DNA of 64,000 bases, from the NCBI RefSeq assembly GCF_026342035.1, contig NZ_JAPENM010000004.1:124001-188000 (forward strand), in the 5' to 3' direction. The stretch comes from Aldersonia sp. NBC_00410 (GTDB lineage: Bacteria > Actinomycetota > Actinomycetes > Mycobacteriales > Mycobacteriaceae). Of this stretch, positions 31,127 through 40,212 are shown in pieces; position 1 is the stretch's first letter; every line of letters begins with the position of its first letter. Position numbers and translations under genes: made by a program. Below the pieces are notes generated by a model that saw only the letters and a program-made list of their open reading frames with translations, searched no databases and was not told the DNA's origin.

Positions 31127-32572
31127 CTAGCTCCGCGGAATGGCGAGATACTTGTACTCGAGGAACTCGTCGATCCCGATTCGGCCGCCCTCGCGCCCGA
31201 GGCCGGACTGCTTCACACCGCCGAACGGTGCGGCCGGGTTCGACACCAGCCCGGCGTTGAGACCGACCATGCCAACCTCGAGCTGCTCGCTGAGGGAGAA
31301 CGCGCGATCGACATCCTGGGTGTAGACGTACCCGACCAGCCCCCACTCGGTGTCGTTGGCGGCCTGCACCGCATCCTCTTCATCGTCGAACACCGTGATC
31401 GCGGCCACCGGCCCGAAGATCTCGGTGCTCATCAACTCCGCGTCCGGACCGACGTCGGTGAGCACGGTCGGCGGGTAGAAGTAGCCCGCACCCTCGACTG
31501 CCGTACCGCCGGTGACCACCCTGGCACCCCGATCGCGCGCATCCGCCACGAGTCGTGCCACCTTCTCCAGGCCCGCCCGATCGATGAGTGGCCCGATGTC
31601 CGTACCGTCCGCGGCGCCGTCGCCGACGGTCAGTGACGTCATCCGGTCGGCCAGTTTGGTCGCGAATTCCTCTGCGACACTGCGGTGCACGAAGAACCGA
31701 TTGGCCGCGGTGCACGTCTCGCCCATGTTGCGCAGCTTGGCGATCATCGCTCCCTCGACCGCGCGGTCGATGTCGGCGTCCGCGCACACCAGGAACGGAG
31801 CGTTGCCGCCGAGTTCCATCGAGGTCCGCATCACTGTCGTCGCCGCCTGCGTCAGCAGCAGCTTGCCGACGTCCGTCGATCCGGTGAAGCTGAGCTTGCG
31901 CGCGATGCCACCTTCGAGCCAATGCCGCACGACCGCACCAGGATTGCTGGTCGGCACTACGTTCAGGACGCCCGCGGGCAAACCGGCCTCCTCCAGGATC
32001 CCGGCGAGCGCCAGCGCGGTGAGAGGAGTCTGCTCGGCGGGTTTGAACACCATCGTGCAGCCGGCCGCGATGGCCGGGCCGATCTTGCGGGTGCCCATCG
32101 CGAGCGGGAAGTTCCACGGCGTCACCAGGACACACGGGCCGACCGGCTCGCGGGTGACGATGATCCGGTTCTTGCCGTCGCCGGTGGTGGTGTGGTCACC
32201 GCCGATCCGGACCGCCTCCTCGGAGAACCAGCGGAAGAATTCGGCGCCATAGGCAACTTCGCCCCGCGCCTCGGCGAGTGGTTTGCCCATCTCCGCCGTC
32301 ATGATCGCGGCGAGTTCGTCGGTGCGGTCGAGGATCAACTCGTAGGCACGCCGCAGAATCTCGCTGCGTTCGCGCGGTGCGGTGCGCGCCCAGTCACGCT
32401 GCACGGCGGCAGCAGCACGGATCGCCCGCTCGGCGTCGGCGACCGAACCGTCCGCGACCTCGGCGACGGGTTGCTCGGTCGCCGGGTTGATGACGGTGAA
32501 AGTGGCGCCGGATTCTGCGGGCGCCCACTTGCCGTCGATGTAGAGCTCGGTGGCGATACGGCTCTCGGTCAC
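31127..32572 (-). CDS. NAD(P)-dependent aldehyde dehydrogenase, succinate-semialdehyde type
   Basis: A 481-aa aldehyde dehydrogenase with GabD-like features: VTPWNFPLAMGTRKIGPAIAAGC, the glutamate motif MELGGNAPF (near 253), the catalytic cysteine in NMGETCTAANRF (near 286) and C-terminal PFGGVKQSGLGREGG. It oxidises an omega-semialdehyde to the dicarboxylate. The GTG at 32572 overlaps the oxidase stop by 4 nt and has AGGAGG upstream. Together with the class III aminotransferase this is the standard transamination-then-oxidation pair of GABA or another omega-amino acid route. Confidence 0.92.
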   Translation of the reverse strand: MTESRIATELYIDGKWAPAESGATFTVINPATEQPVAEVADGSVADAERAIRAAAAVQRDWARTAPRERSEILRRAYELILDRTDELAAIMTAEMGKPLAEARGEVAYGAEFFRWFSEEAVRIGGDHTTTGDGKNRIIVTREPVGPCVLVTPWNFPLAMGTRKIGPAIAAGCTMVFKPAEQTPLTALALAGILEEAGLPAGVLNVVPTSNPGAVVRHWLEGGIARKLSFTGSTDVGKLLLTQAATTVMRTSMELGGNAPFLVCADADIDRAVEGAMIAKLRNMGETCTAANRFFVHRSVAEEFATKLADRMTSLTVGDGAADGTDIGPLIDRAGLEKVARLVADARDRGARVVTGGTAVEGAGYFYPPTVLTDVGPDAELMSTEIFGPVAAITVFDDEEDAVQAANDTEWGLVGYVYTQDVDRAFSLSEQLEVGMVGLNAGLVSNPAAPFGGVKQSGLGREGGRIGIDEFLEYKYLAIPRS

Positions 32573-35460
32573 GGTTGGTCCTCCTGGCGATCGGGGTCGA
32601 GCAATTCGGCTAGATGCAATGATTCCCTGCCGAGCTGATCCACCTGCATTCGGCAGCTGAATCCGTCGGCCAAGACGGTCGAATCGGGTGGGCCGTCCCG
32701 CAATGCCGGCGCGAGTCCCTGCTCGGCGACCTGCATACTCAGCCCGTAGTGGTCGGCCTCGAAGCCGAAGTTGCCCGCGACGCCGCAACATCCGGTGGCC
32801 TCGGCAACCTCGATCACGCCGATGCCGGCGAGCGCGCGACGCTGCGTCGTGTTACCGAACGTGGCGTACTCGTGGCAGTGTGTTTGCACCGTCACCCGTT
32901 CGGGCAGCGGCACCGACGGCTGCCAGCCCGATGCGGTGAGCTCGCCGATCGCGGCCGAGAAGCTGCGAATGCGCTCGGCCACGCGCCGCGCCGCCGCGCT
33001 GTGCACCAGTTCGGGCAGATCCTTGCGCAGGGCCGCGGCGCAACTGGGCTCGATCACGATGATCGGCGCGGTGCCGCCATCGTCGAGGCGTTCAACGGTC
33101 TTCTGCAGCACTTTGCGCGCCCGCCGCAGCTGACCGGTCGAGATCCAGGTCAGCCCGCAGCAGGCGTCGGTGCGGCACTCCACGCGCCGGCCGGCGTCGG
33201 CAAGCACGCGCTGGGCGGCACCGGCGACGTGCGGGCGGAAGGCCGCGGTAAACGTGTCGACCAGCAGCACGGCGTCGGGGTTCGGCTCGGAGGGCCGCAG
33301 TTCCGCCCGCAACCGGCGCCGCGACGCGAAGTCGGGCAACGTCCGCTCGGTGGTGAGTCCGGCCAGGCGCATGCCGGTCGGTGCGATCGCACTGCGGGCC
33401 AGCCGGTTCACCAGCGGCGCGGTCCAACCCGCTATTTTCGCCCACACCGGCAGCCAGCCCAGGCTGTAGTGCGACATCGGCCGGCGGCGACGGCGGTAGT
33501 AGTGATCGAAGAACTCGGACTTGTACGTCGCCATGTCCACGCCGGTCGGACAGTCGGTGGAACAGGCCTTGCACGACAGGCACAGGTCGAGCGACTCACG
33601 GACCTCGTCGGAGCGCCACCCCGCCTCGACGGTCGGCGCGTTACGGATCATCTCCTGCAGCACGCGAGCACGCCCACGGGTGGAGTCCTTCTCGTCGCGC
33701 GTGGCGCGGAAACTAGGGCACATCACCCCGCCGCTACTCGACCGGCACCGGCCGACGCCGACGCAGCCCTGCGCGGCGTGCAGCAGGGGTGCGACACCGT
33801 GGCCGGAACCGAGATCGAATGTCGTCGACCAGTCGCGGTTATCGGTATGCGCGAGCGCCAGATCCGCCATGGTCGGCGCCGGATCCACGATGCTGCCGGG
33901 ATTGAGCAACGCCTGCGGATCCCACAGCTGCTTGAACTTGGCGAACGCCGACATCACCGACGGCGAGTACATCAGTGGCAGCACCTGCGAGCGGGCGCGG
34001 CCGTCACCATGCTCACCCGAAACCGAACCGCCGAACTGCACGCACAACCGTGCGGCCCGATCGAGGAAGGCGGCCATCACTTCCCGGCCTTCCTCGGTGC
34101 GCTGGTCGAAATCGATACGCACGTGCATGCAGCCGGCGCCGAAATGTCCGTACATGACACCGGTGAGCCCGAATTCGTCGAGCAGGACGCGCAACTCGAC
34201 AAGGTAGTCGGCGAGCCGATCCGGCGCGACCGCGGAATCCTCCCAGCCGGGCCATGATTCGCCACCACCCGCGAGTCGTGAGGCCAGGCCCGCCCCGTCC
34301 TCGCGCACGCGCCAGAGCGAGGCCCGCTCGGCGGCGTCGTGCACGACCCGGCCGTCCACGAGCCGGCCCGCACCGCGCAACCGATCGAGCAGTTCGGCAC
34401 CCTTCGCGCGCACCTCTTCCGGGTCCGGCCCGTCGAGATCGACGTAGAGCCAGGCCTGTCCCTCGGGCAGCCCGACCACGGAGTCGTCGCCGCGGCGAAA
34501 TCGCATCGTCTCCACGATCGCGGCGTCGATGCCCTCGACCGCGGCCGGTTCGTATTCGAGGATGGTCATGACATCGCGTGCGGCGTCCACCACGTCGCGG
34601 TAGCCGAGGCTGAGCAACATCGCCGCCGGCGGCACCGGCACGAGCGCGACCTTCGCGGCCACGATGACCGCGCAGGTGCCCTCACTACCGACCAGCGCAC
34701 GAGCGACATCGAAACCGTTCTCCGGCAAGAGGTTCGCAAGATGATAGCCGGATACCTGGCGCGGAATTCGGCCCAGTTCGACCCGGAACTGGGCGAGGTA
34801 CTCGTCGGTGAGTTCGCGCATCGCATCCGAGATCGCCGCTGCCTGCGCGACCGCGCGCACATCGTCCGGGTCGGCGGCGTGCAGTCCGGTGCGTGTCGCG
34901 ATGAGCCGATACCCGTCCGTGGTCACCAGGTGCAGCGCGAGCACGTGATCGGAGGTGCGTCCGTAGCGCACCGAGTGGTTGCCGCAGGCATCGTTGCCGA
35001 TTGCCCCGCCCACCGTCGCCCGGGATTTGCTCGACGGGTCGGGGGCAAAGGTCAACCGGCCGTCCGACGCGGCCGCGACGGCGGCCTGAAGGTCGGTGAG
35101 AACGATGCCGGGTTGTACTGTCGCGGTGGAGTTCTCGACGTCGATGTCGAGCACTCGGTTCATGTACCGGGAGAAGTCGATCACCACTCCTGTCCCGACC
35201 GCGTTCCCGGCCATCGAGGTGCCGCCGCCACGCGAGGTGATCGGCACGCTGTCCCCGACGCAGGCCGTCACGATCGCGGCGACCTCGTCGACATCACGCG
35301 GGAAGGCGACGGCGGACGGCGAGACGCGGTAATTCGATGCGTCGTAGGAATACTCGGCGCGGCGGCGTGGTCCGTCGTCGAGGAGGGGCGCTCCGCGGGC
35401 TCCGCGCCGGAGGTGGATCGCGCCCCCGGCAAGTTCGCCGAGCAGCGGGGTATCAACCAC
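32569..35460 (-). CDS. FAD-linked oxidase with 4Fe-4S and CCG domains (D-lactate/glycolate-oxidase-like)
   Basis: A 963-aa fusion. An FAD-binding PCMH domain covers about 45-220 (SRGGGTSMAGNAVGTG; PDPSSKSRATVGGAIGNDA). A FAD-oxidase C domain follows to about 520 (GSVSGEHGDG). Cys-rich ferredoxin-type sites include GCVGVGRC and CLSCKACSTDCP (about 625-636). Two CCG domains have ACCG near 763 and GCCG near 890. This layout occurs in GlcD/GlcF-type fusions that oxidise D-2-hydroxyacids and pass electrons to the respiratory chain. Start and stop overlap the neighbouring genes (8 and 4 nt). Confidence 0.9.
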   Translation of the reverse strand: MVDTPLLGELAGGAIHLRRGARGAPLLDDGPRRRAEYSYDASNYRVSPSAVAFPRDVDEVAAIVTACVGDSVPITSRGGGTSMAGNAVGTGVVIDFSRYMNRVLDIDVENSTATVQPGIVLTDLQAAVAAASDGRLTFAPDPSSKSRATVGGAIGNDACGNHSVRYGRTSDHVLALHLVTTDGYRLIATRTGLHAADPDDVRAVAQAAAISDAMRELTDEYLAQFRVELGRIPRQVSGYHLANLLPENGFDVARALVGSEGTCAVIVAAKVALVPVPPAAMLLSLGYRDVVDAARDVMTILEYEPAAVEGIDAAIVETMRFRRGDDSVVGLPEGQAWLYVDLDGPDPEEVRAKGAELLDRLRGAGRLVDGRVVHDAAERASLWRVREDGAGLASRLAGGGESWPGWEDSAVAPDRLADYLVELRVLLDEFGLTGVMYGHFGAGCMHVRIDFDQRTEEGREVMAAFLDRAARLCVQFGGSVSGEHGDGRARSQVLPLMYSPSVMSAFAKFKQLWDPQALLNPGSIVDPAPTMADLALAHTDNRDWSTTFDLGSGHGVAPLLHAAQGCVGVGRCRSSSGGVMCPSFRATRDEKDSTRGRARVLQEMIRNAPTVEAGWRSDEVRESLDLCLSCKACSTDCPTGVDMATYKSEFFDHYYRRRRRPMSHYSLGWLPVWAKIAGWTAPLVNRLARSAIAPTGMRLAGLTTERTLPDFASRRRLRAELRPSEPNPDAVLLVDTFTAAFRPHVAGAAQRVLADAGRRVECRTDACCGLTWISTGQLRRARKVLQKTVERLDDGGTAPIIVIEPSCAAALRKDLPELVHSAAARRVAERIRSFSAAIGELTASGWQPSVPLPERVTVQTHCHEYATFGNTTQRRALAGIGVIEVAEATGCCGVAGNFGFEADHYGLSMQVAEQGLAPALRDGPPDSTVLADGFSCRMQVDQLGRESLHLAELLDPDRQEDQP

Positions 35461-36709
35461 CCAGACCCACCTTCAGTGCCGCGGCAAGCCGCTGTACGCC
35501 GTCGGCGATCTCGTCCGCGCGCACGATCAGTGCAGGCACCACGCGGACCACATTGCCGTAGCCGCCGCAGGTGAGCAGCAGCAGATCCTGGTCCACGGCG
35601 GCCTGTTGCACCGCCACCGCCGCAGCGGGGTCGGGCTCGCCCTCGGCCGTGGTGAACTCGAGTGCCTGCATGAGTCCGAGACCACGCACATCACCGATCT
35701 GCGGATGCTGGGCCTGCAGTTCCTGCAGCGCGGCCCCGAGCTGATCGCCACGCACCCGCGCGTTCTCGACCAGACCTTCCTCGCGCACCACGTCGAGGGT
35801 CGCGACCGCCGCCGCCGCCGCGACCGCGTTACCGCCGTACGTGCCGCCCTGCGAGCCGGGCCAGGCCTTGGACATGAGCTCGCTCGACGCGGCGATCGCG
35901 GAGATGGGGAATCCGCTCGCGAGCCCCTTCGCCGTGATGATGATGTCCGGGGTGGCGGTGGAATACTCGTGCCCCCAGAACTTTCCGGTGCGACCGACAC
36001 CGGCCTGCACCTCGTCGATGATCAGCACGATGCCATGCCGGTCGGCGCGCTCGCGCAGTCCGTCGAGGAAGCGCGGCGGCGTCGGCAGGTAGCCACCGTC
36101 ACCGAGCACCGGCTCGATGATGAATGCCGCGGTATCGGGCACGCTCGACACCGTCTGCAGGAGGTAGTCGAGCTCGCGCAGCGCGAAGTCCACGGCGGTG
36201 TCGACGTCCCAGCCGTAGCGGTACGCGTAGGGAAACGGCGCGAGATGCACACCGGCCATCAGCGGCGCGAACCCGCTGCGGAACTTGGTGCCTGCGCTGG
36301 TGAGCGACGCGGCGGCAACGGTGCGGCCGTGGAAACCGCCATGGAAGGCGATGATGTTCGGCCGCCCGGTTGCCATGCGCGCGAGCCGGATCGAGGCCTC
36401 GACCGCCTCGGAGCCGGAGGTCGCATAGAAGACACTGTCCAGCCCTCGGGGCAGGACCTCGCCGAGCTTGTCGGTGAGTTCGAGCAGTGGACGGTGCAGC
36501 ACGGTCGTGTACTGCGCGTGGATGATCGAGCCCGCCTGGGCGCGCGCTGCCTCGACCACCTTGGGATGGCAGTGACCGGTACTGGTCACACCGATGCCGG
36601 TGGTGAAATCGAGGTAGCGGCGTCCGTCGGTGCCGAAGATCCAGCTGCCTTCGGCGTGATCGACGACCACCGGAGTGGCCTGCTTGAGGATCGGGCTCAG
36701 CGTCGTCAT
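35453..36709 (-). CDS. class III aminotransferase (GABA/omega-amino acid type)
   Basis: A 418-aa PLP enzyme of aminotransferase class III. Motifs are NIIAFHGGFHGRTVAAASLT, VLIIDEVQAGVGRTGKFW (PLP-ring Asp) and the Schiff-base Lys near 261 in IITAKGLASGFP, then GGTYGGNAVA. It resembles GabT, converting an omega-amino acid to a semialdehyde. It opens the five-gene operon 36709-29469 and overlaps the oxidase by 8 nt. Operator copy 4 is 25 nt upstream. The true substrate may be GABA or a related compound. Confidence 0.92.
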   Translation of the reverse strand: MTTLSPILKQATPVVVDHAEGSWIFGTDGRRYLDFTTGIGVTSTGHCHPKVVEAARAQAGSIIHAQYTTVLHRPLLELTDKLGEVLPRGLDSVFYATSGSEAVEASIRLARMATGRPNIIAFHGGFHGRTVAAASLTSAGTKFRSGFAPLMAGVHLAPFPYAYRYGWDVDTAVDFALRELDYLLQTVSSVPDTAAFIIEPVLGDGGYLPTPPRFLDGLRERADRHGIVLIIDEVQAGVGRTGKFWGHEYSTATPDIIITAKGLASGFPISAIAASSELMSKAWPGSQGGTYGGNAVAAAAAVATLDVVREEGLVENARVRGDQLGAALQELQAQHPQIGDVRGLGLMQALEFTTAEGEPDPAAAVAVQQAAVDQDLLLLTCGGYGNVVRVVPALIVRADEIADGVQRLAAALKVGLGG

Positions 36710-36733
36710 GCACCAATGGTTGGGCCTGACCGA

Positions 36734-36751
36734 CAGATTGTCAACAATTTA
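36734..36751. promoter_or_regulatory. GntR/FCD operator copy 4 (aminotransferase operon)
   Basis: CAGATTGTCAACAATTTA keeps the core ATTGTCAACAAT and differs from the consensus only at the edges. It lies 25-42 nt upstream of the aminotransferase ATG. Confidence 0.8.
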
Positions 36752-36761
36752 CAACTAGCGC

Positions 36762-36779
36762 GGGAGCGAAGGCGCTCCC
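36762..36779 (-). terminator. small hairpin downstream of membrane-protein gene
   Basis: GGGAGCG-N4-CGCTCCC lies 21 nt past the stop of the gene at 36800 (-). The minus-strand sequence after it is moderately T-rich (CTAGTTGTAAATTGTT). It probably insulates the GntR-controlled operon from readthrough. Confidence 0.5.
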
Positions 36780-36799
36780 ACCAGGGTCCTGGACGGATT

Positions 36800-37024
36800 T
36801 CAGCCGGCAGAGGTGCCGGCCATAGCCCGCACAGGAGCCTCGACCGGTTCGAGCCGGCCCTGCTCCTCGGCCCGCATCTTGAGCAGGATGAGTCCGGAGA
36901 CGGACGCAACGATGAGACACAGCACCGCCGGAACCACCTGCAGCCAGGCAATTCCGATCCCGGCCCCGATGAGACCGGCGACAAAAGCACACCACCCGAT
37001 GGACTTCGAAACGACAGATGCCAT
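36800..37024 (-). CDS. small two-helix membrane protein of unknown function
   Basis: A 74-aa protein with two hydrophobic segments (about 10-27 and 29-50: WCAFVAGLIGAGIGIAWLQ and VVPAVLCLIVASVSGLILL) and a charged cytoplasmic-type tail (KMRAEEQGRLEPVEAPVR). The ATG at 37024 has AGGAAG 8 nt upstream and is preferred over a GTG six codons earlier. I recognise no family. It lies alone between the GntR-controlled operon and the acyl-CoA dehydrogenase pair, and a hairpin follows it. Confidence 0.65.
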   Translation of the reverse strand: MASVVSKSIGWCAFVAGLIGAGIGIAWLQVVPAVLCLIVASVSGLILLKMRAEEQGRLEPVEAPVRAMAGTSAG

Positions 37025-37182
37025 TGGACTGAACTTCCTCACGAAAGGTGGTAGGGATTCTCAGTAGTTAACTTGCGTCACACAGGTTACGAGGAGTCCC
37101 ACCTGACACCATGCCGCGACACGCGCCATCACCTGCGCCGATACCAATCCGATACCGACGTGTCCGGGGTGGAGAAAGCCGG

Positions 37183-38310
37183 CTACAACTCGACGCGCGC
37201 GTAGTCCGACAGCCGAGCGCTGAGCACCTGCACATGCTCGCGCGCACCACCGAAAGTCTGCTCGATCGCGGTCAACCGCGCGACGTAATGCGACACCGGG
37301 TATTCGGCGGTGATGCCGATACCGCCGTGCAGCTGCACCGCCTCCTGCCCGATGTGCCTGGCCGAGCGCGCGACCTGCAGCTTTGCCCGTGAGGCGATGA
37401 CCGTATCGATCCGGTCGTCCTCGATGGACATCGTGAGGTATGTGCTCATGCTGCGGGCCATCTCCAGCGAGACGTACATGTCCGCCGCGCGCTGCGTCAG
37501 CGTCTGGAACTTCGCGAGCGGGACACCGAACTGCTTGCGGGCCTTGAGGTATTCGGCAGTCAGCCGCAACGCCTCGTCCATCGCGCCGACCGCTTCCGCG
37601 CACAGGGCGTCCTGGGCACGCACCACCGCCGCCTCGATGTGCGTCGCCGCATCCGTTGCCTCGCCGAGCGGCTCGGCCGGTGCGGAGCTGAAATCGAGCT
37701 GGGCGCCGCGCAGCCCGTCGTAGGTGCGGTAGCCGGTACGTGCCACACCATCGGCCGCGGGATCGAGCAGAAACAGCCCGGTCCCACCGTCGGGCAGCTT
37801 TGCGCTGACCACCAGTTGATCCGCGCAATCACCGTGCGGCACAGGGTTTTTGCTGCCGGTCAGCCGCCAGCCCGACTCGTCGTGCGAGGCGACGGTGGCG
37901 AGATCGGTGTCGGGCCACCGCGAACCGGGCTCGGCGTGCGCGAAACCCAGCAGCGAAGCGCCCTCGGCGACCTGCGGCAGAATCTTCGCGCACTGCTCCG
38001 CGCTGCCCGCCGCCTCGATCAGCCAGCCGGGCAGCAGCACCGCGTCCAGCAACGGCTCCGGCGCGAGCCGGCGGCCGATCTCGGTCAGCACGGCTGCGGT
38101 CTCGACGGGGCCGGCCCCCATGCCGCCGTTCTCCTCGGTGAAACTCAGCCCGAGCAGACCGGTCTCGGCGAGCTGACGCCACACGTCCCGGCTCCACCCG
38201 AGTTCGGTCTCGATGACCTTGTTGCGCTTCTCCGCGTCGTAGCTGCGCCCGAGCAGTTCGCGCGCCGTATCGCGCAGCAGCGCCTGTTCTTCGGTGAGTT
38301 GAAAGTCCAT
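37183..38310 (-). CDS. acyl-CoA dehydrogenase (FadE family), second of pair
   Basis: A 375-aa acyl-CoA dehydrogenase. It shows the helical N-terminus (DFQLTEEQALLRDTAREL), GLSFTEENGGMGAG, a middle beta-domain with shortened strands, and the C-terminal helical bundle (AVGAMDEALRLTAEYLKARKQFG, QEAVQLHGGIGITAEYP). The ATG at 38310 lies 8 nt after the partner gene's stop. Side-by-side unlike FadE genes in mycolata often encode heteromeric alpha2-beta2 enzymes acting on short, branched or steroid-side-chain acyl-CoAs. Substrate not determinable. Confidence 0.9.
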   Translation of the reverse strand: MDFQLTEEQALLRDTARELLGRSYDAEKRNKVIETELGWSRDVWRQLAETGLLGLSFTEENGGMGAGPVETAAVLTEIGRRLAPEPLLDAVLLPGWLIEAAGSAEQCAKILPQVAEGASLLGFAHAEPGSRWPDTDLATVASHDESGWRLTGSKNPVPHGDCADQLVVSAKLPDGGTGLFLLDPAADGVARTGYRTYDGLRGAQLDFSSAPAEPLGEATDAATHIEAAVVRAQDALCAEAVGAMDEALRLTAEYLKARKQFGVPLAKFQTLTQRAADMYVSLEMARSMSTYLTMSIEDDRIDTVIASRAKLQVARSARHIGQEAVQLHGGIGITAEYPVSHYVARLTAIEQTFGGAREHVQVLSARLSDYARVEL

Positions 38311-38318
38311 GGCGCGCC

Positions 38319-39494
38319 TCACAATCCCAGAATCGTCGAGGCAATGATGGTGCGCTGCACCTCGTTCGATCCGCCGTAGATGGACACCTTGCGGTAGTTC
38401 AGGTAGGACGGCGCGGTGCGCTGCGCCCAGTCCGGGGACGCGACACCCGGGCCTGCCCGATAGGGCAGTGCGTCCGGCCCGGCAACCTCGAGCAGCAGCT
38501 CCGTGGCGGCCTGCTGCAGTTCGCTACCGCGCAGCTTCAGCACCGACGACACCGGATTCGGCGCACCGTCGGCCGACCCGGACACCACGCGCAGCTGGGT
38601 AACTTCGAGGGCGAGCAGTTCGTTCTCGATCTCGGCGAGGCGCGCAGCGAACAACGGATCGTCGAGCAGCGTGCCGCCACCCACCTTGGTCGCCGCGGCG
38701 CGCTCCTTCACGACACCGAGCTTCACCTTGGTTCGACCGACACCGGCGATACCGGTGCGCTCGTTGCCGAGCAGGAACTTGGCGTAGCTCCAACCGCGGT
38801 TCTCCTCGCCGACGAGGTGATCGGCGGGCACCCGGACGTTCTCGAAGAACACCTCATTGACCTCGTAGCTGCCGTCGATCAGTTTGATCGGGCGCACGGT
38901 CAGGCCCGGCGTGTCCATCTCGATGAGCAGCATCGAGATGCCGGCCTGGCGCTTCGGCGCAGTCGGGTCGGTGCGCACCAGACAGAAGATCCAGTCCGCG
39001 TGCTGGGCCAGCGTCGTCCAGGTCTTCTGCCCGTTGACGACGTACTCGTCGCCGTCGCGCACCGCGGTCGTGCGCAGCGAGGCCAGATCCGAACCGGCCT
39101 CGGGCTCGGAAAAGCCCTGGCACCACCAGATGTCGAGGTTCGCGGTCGGCGGCAGGAAGCGCTCTTTCATCTCCTGCGAGCCGAACTCCGCGATGACCGG
39201 GCCGATCATGTTCGCGTTGAAGGTCAGCGGCTCCGGGACGCAGGCCAGCTGCATCTCGTCGAGCCAGATGTGCCGCTGCGTCGGGGTCCAGTCCTGTCCG
39301 CCCCACGCGACGGGCCAGTTCGGCACCGCAAGCCCCTTGGCGTTGAGAGTCCGCTGGGTGCTGATGAAATCCTCGCGGCGCAACTCGACGCCGTTGCCAA
39401 CCCGTTCCCGAACATCGGCAGGGATCTCGGTGGTGAAGAAAGATCGAAGCTCATCGCGAAACGCGCGTTCCTCGTCCGTTAGCGCCAGTTTCAT
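38319..39494 (-). CDS. acyl-CoA dehydrogenase (FadE family), first of pair
   Basis: A 391-aa acyl-CoA dehydrogenase with the flavin-region motif WWCQGFSEPEAGSDLASLRTTA, the adjacent NGQKTWTTLAQHADW and a C-terminal signature region SIYGGSNEVQRTIIASTILGL. The conserved pattern is that of FadE proteins paired in heterotetramers. The ATG at 39494 has GAGGA about 8 nt upstream; codons further upstream are unsupported. It is the first gene of the pair and most likely forms a complex with the product of 37183-38310. Confidence 0.91.
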   Translation of the reverse strand: MKLALTDEERAFRDELRSFFTTEIPADVRERVGNGVELRREDFISTQRTLNAKGLAVPNWPVAWGGQDWTPTQRHIWLDEMQLACVPEPLTFNANMIGPVIAEFGSQEMKERFLPPTANLDIWWCQGFSEPEAGSDLASLRTTAVRDGDEYVVNGQKTWTTLAQHADWIFCLVRTDPTAPKRQAGISMLLIEMDTPGLTVRPIKLIDGSYEVNEVFFENVRVPADHLVGEENRGWSYAKFLLGNERTGIAGVGRTKVKLGVVKERAAATKVGGGTLLDDPLFAARLAEIENELLALEVTQLRVVSGSADGAPNPVSSVLKLRGSELQQAATELLLEVAGPDALPYRAGPGVASPDWAQRTAPSYLNYRKVSIYGGSNEVQRTIIASTILGL

Positions 39495-39625
39495 AGCTGA
39501 TTCCTCGCGGCTTTGGGAGTTTCTCTTCGCAACGTACTCCACCCCCAGCTGTGCTTGGGCGCCGCCGTCTCGCCGGCCACTCGGCTACGCTCATCGGTCA
39601 ATATGAGCGATCACTGCGCGCCGCG

Positions 39626-40198
39626 ATGACCTACTTCGCGCTGGTGCGGCACGGCGAGACGGACTGGAACCGGCACGGCCGGCTGCAGGGCTCCTCGGAC
39701 GTCCCACTCAACGACACCGGCCGCGCACAGGCGCGCGAGGCGGCACATCGGCTCGCGGCGAGCGACTGGGACGTGCTGGTGAGTTCACCGCTGTCGCGCG
39801 CGTCCGAAACCGCCGACCTGATCGGCGCCGAACTCGGCCTCACTCGCTCCGCGAGCTATCCGGACTTGCGTGAACGCCACTACGGCGAGGCCGAGGGCCT
39901 GACCGACTACGAGGCGTATTACGAATGGCCGCACGGGCTTTATCCCGGGCTGGAGCCGCGGATCGAGGTCGCTCGGCGCGGGCTTCGCACGCTGTCCGAG
40001 CTGCACACCGAGCACCCCGACTCGGCCGTGATCGTGGTCGCGCACGGCGGTGTCATCCGCGCGATCCTCGACGTGCTGTTGCAGACTCGCCGTTCCCCGC
40101 GCATCCTCAACGCCGGAGTCAGCACGGTCGGCGTGGACGACGACGGCTGGCAAGTGCGCAGCATCAACGGCATCGATATCCCGAGTATGGACATCTGA
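39626..40198 (+). CDS. histidine phosphatase family protein
   Basis: A 190-aa phosphoglycerate-mutase-fold phosphatase. It has the RHG motif (LVRHGETDWNRHGRLQG, phospho-His at residue 9), VLVSSPLSRASETADLI, the general-acid Glu region LRERHYGEAEG and the second His in VVAHGGVIRAIL. The start is the ATG at 39626; upstream in-frame codons have no support. The product probably dephosphorylates a small phosphometabolite. The RidA-like gene follows 14 nt downstream, likely cotranscribed. Confidence 0.9.
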   Translation: MTYFALVRHGETDWNRHGRLQGSSDVPLNDTGRAQAREAAHRLAASDWDVLVSSPLSRASETADLIGAELGLTRSASYPDLRERHYGEAEGLTDYEAYYEWPHGLYPGLEPRIEVARRGLRTLSELHTEHPDSAVIVVAHGGVIRAILDVLLQTRRSPRILNAGVSTVGVDDDGWQVRSINGIDIPSMDI

Positions 40199-40212
40199 AT
40201 CCTGGAGGCGTC

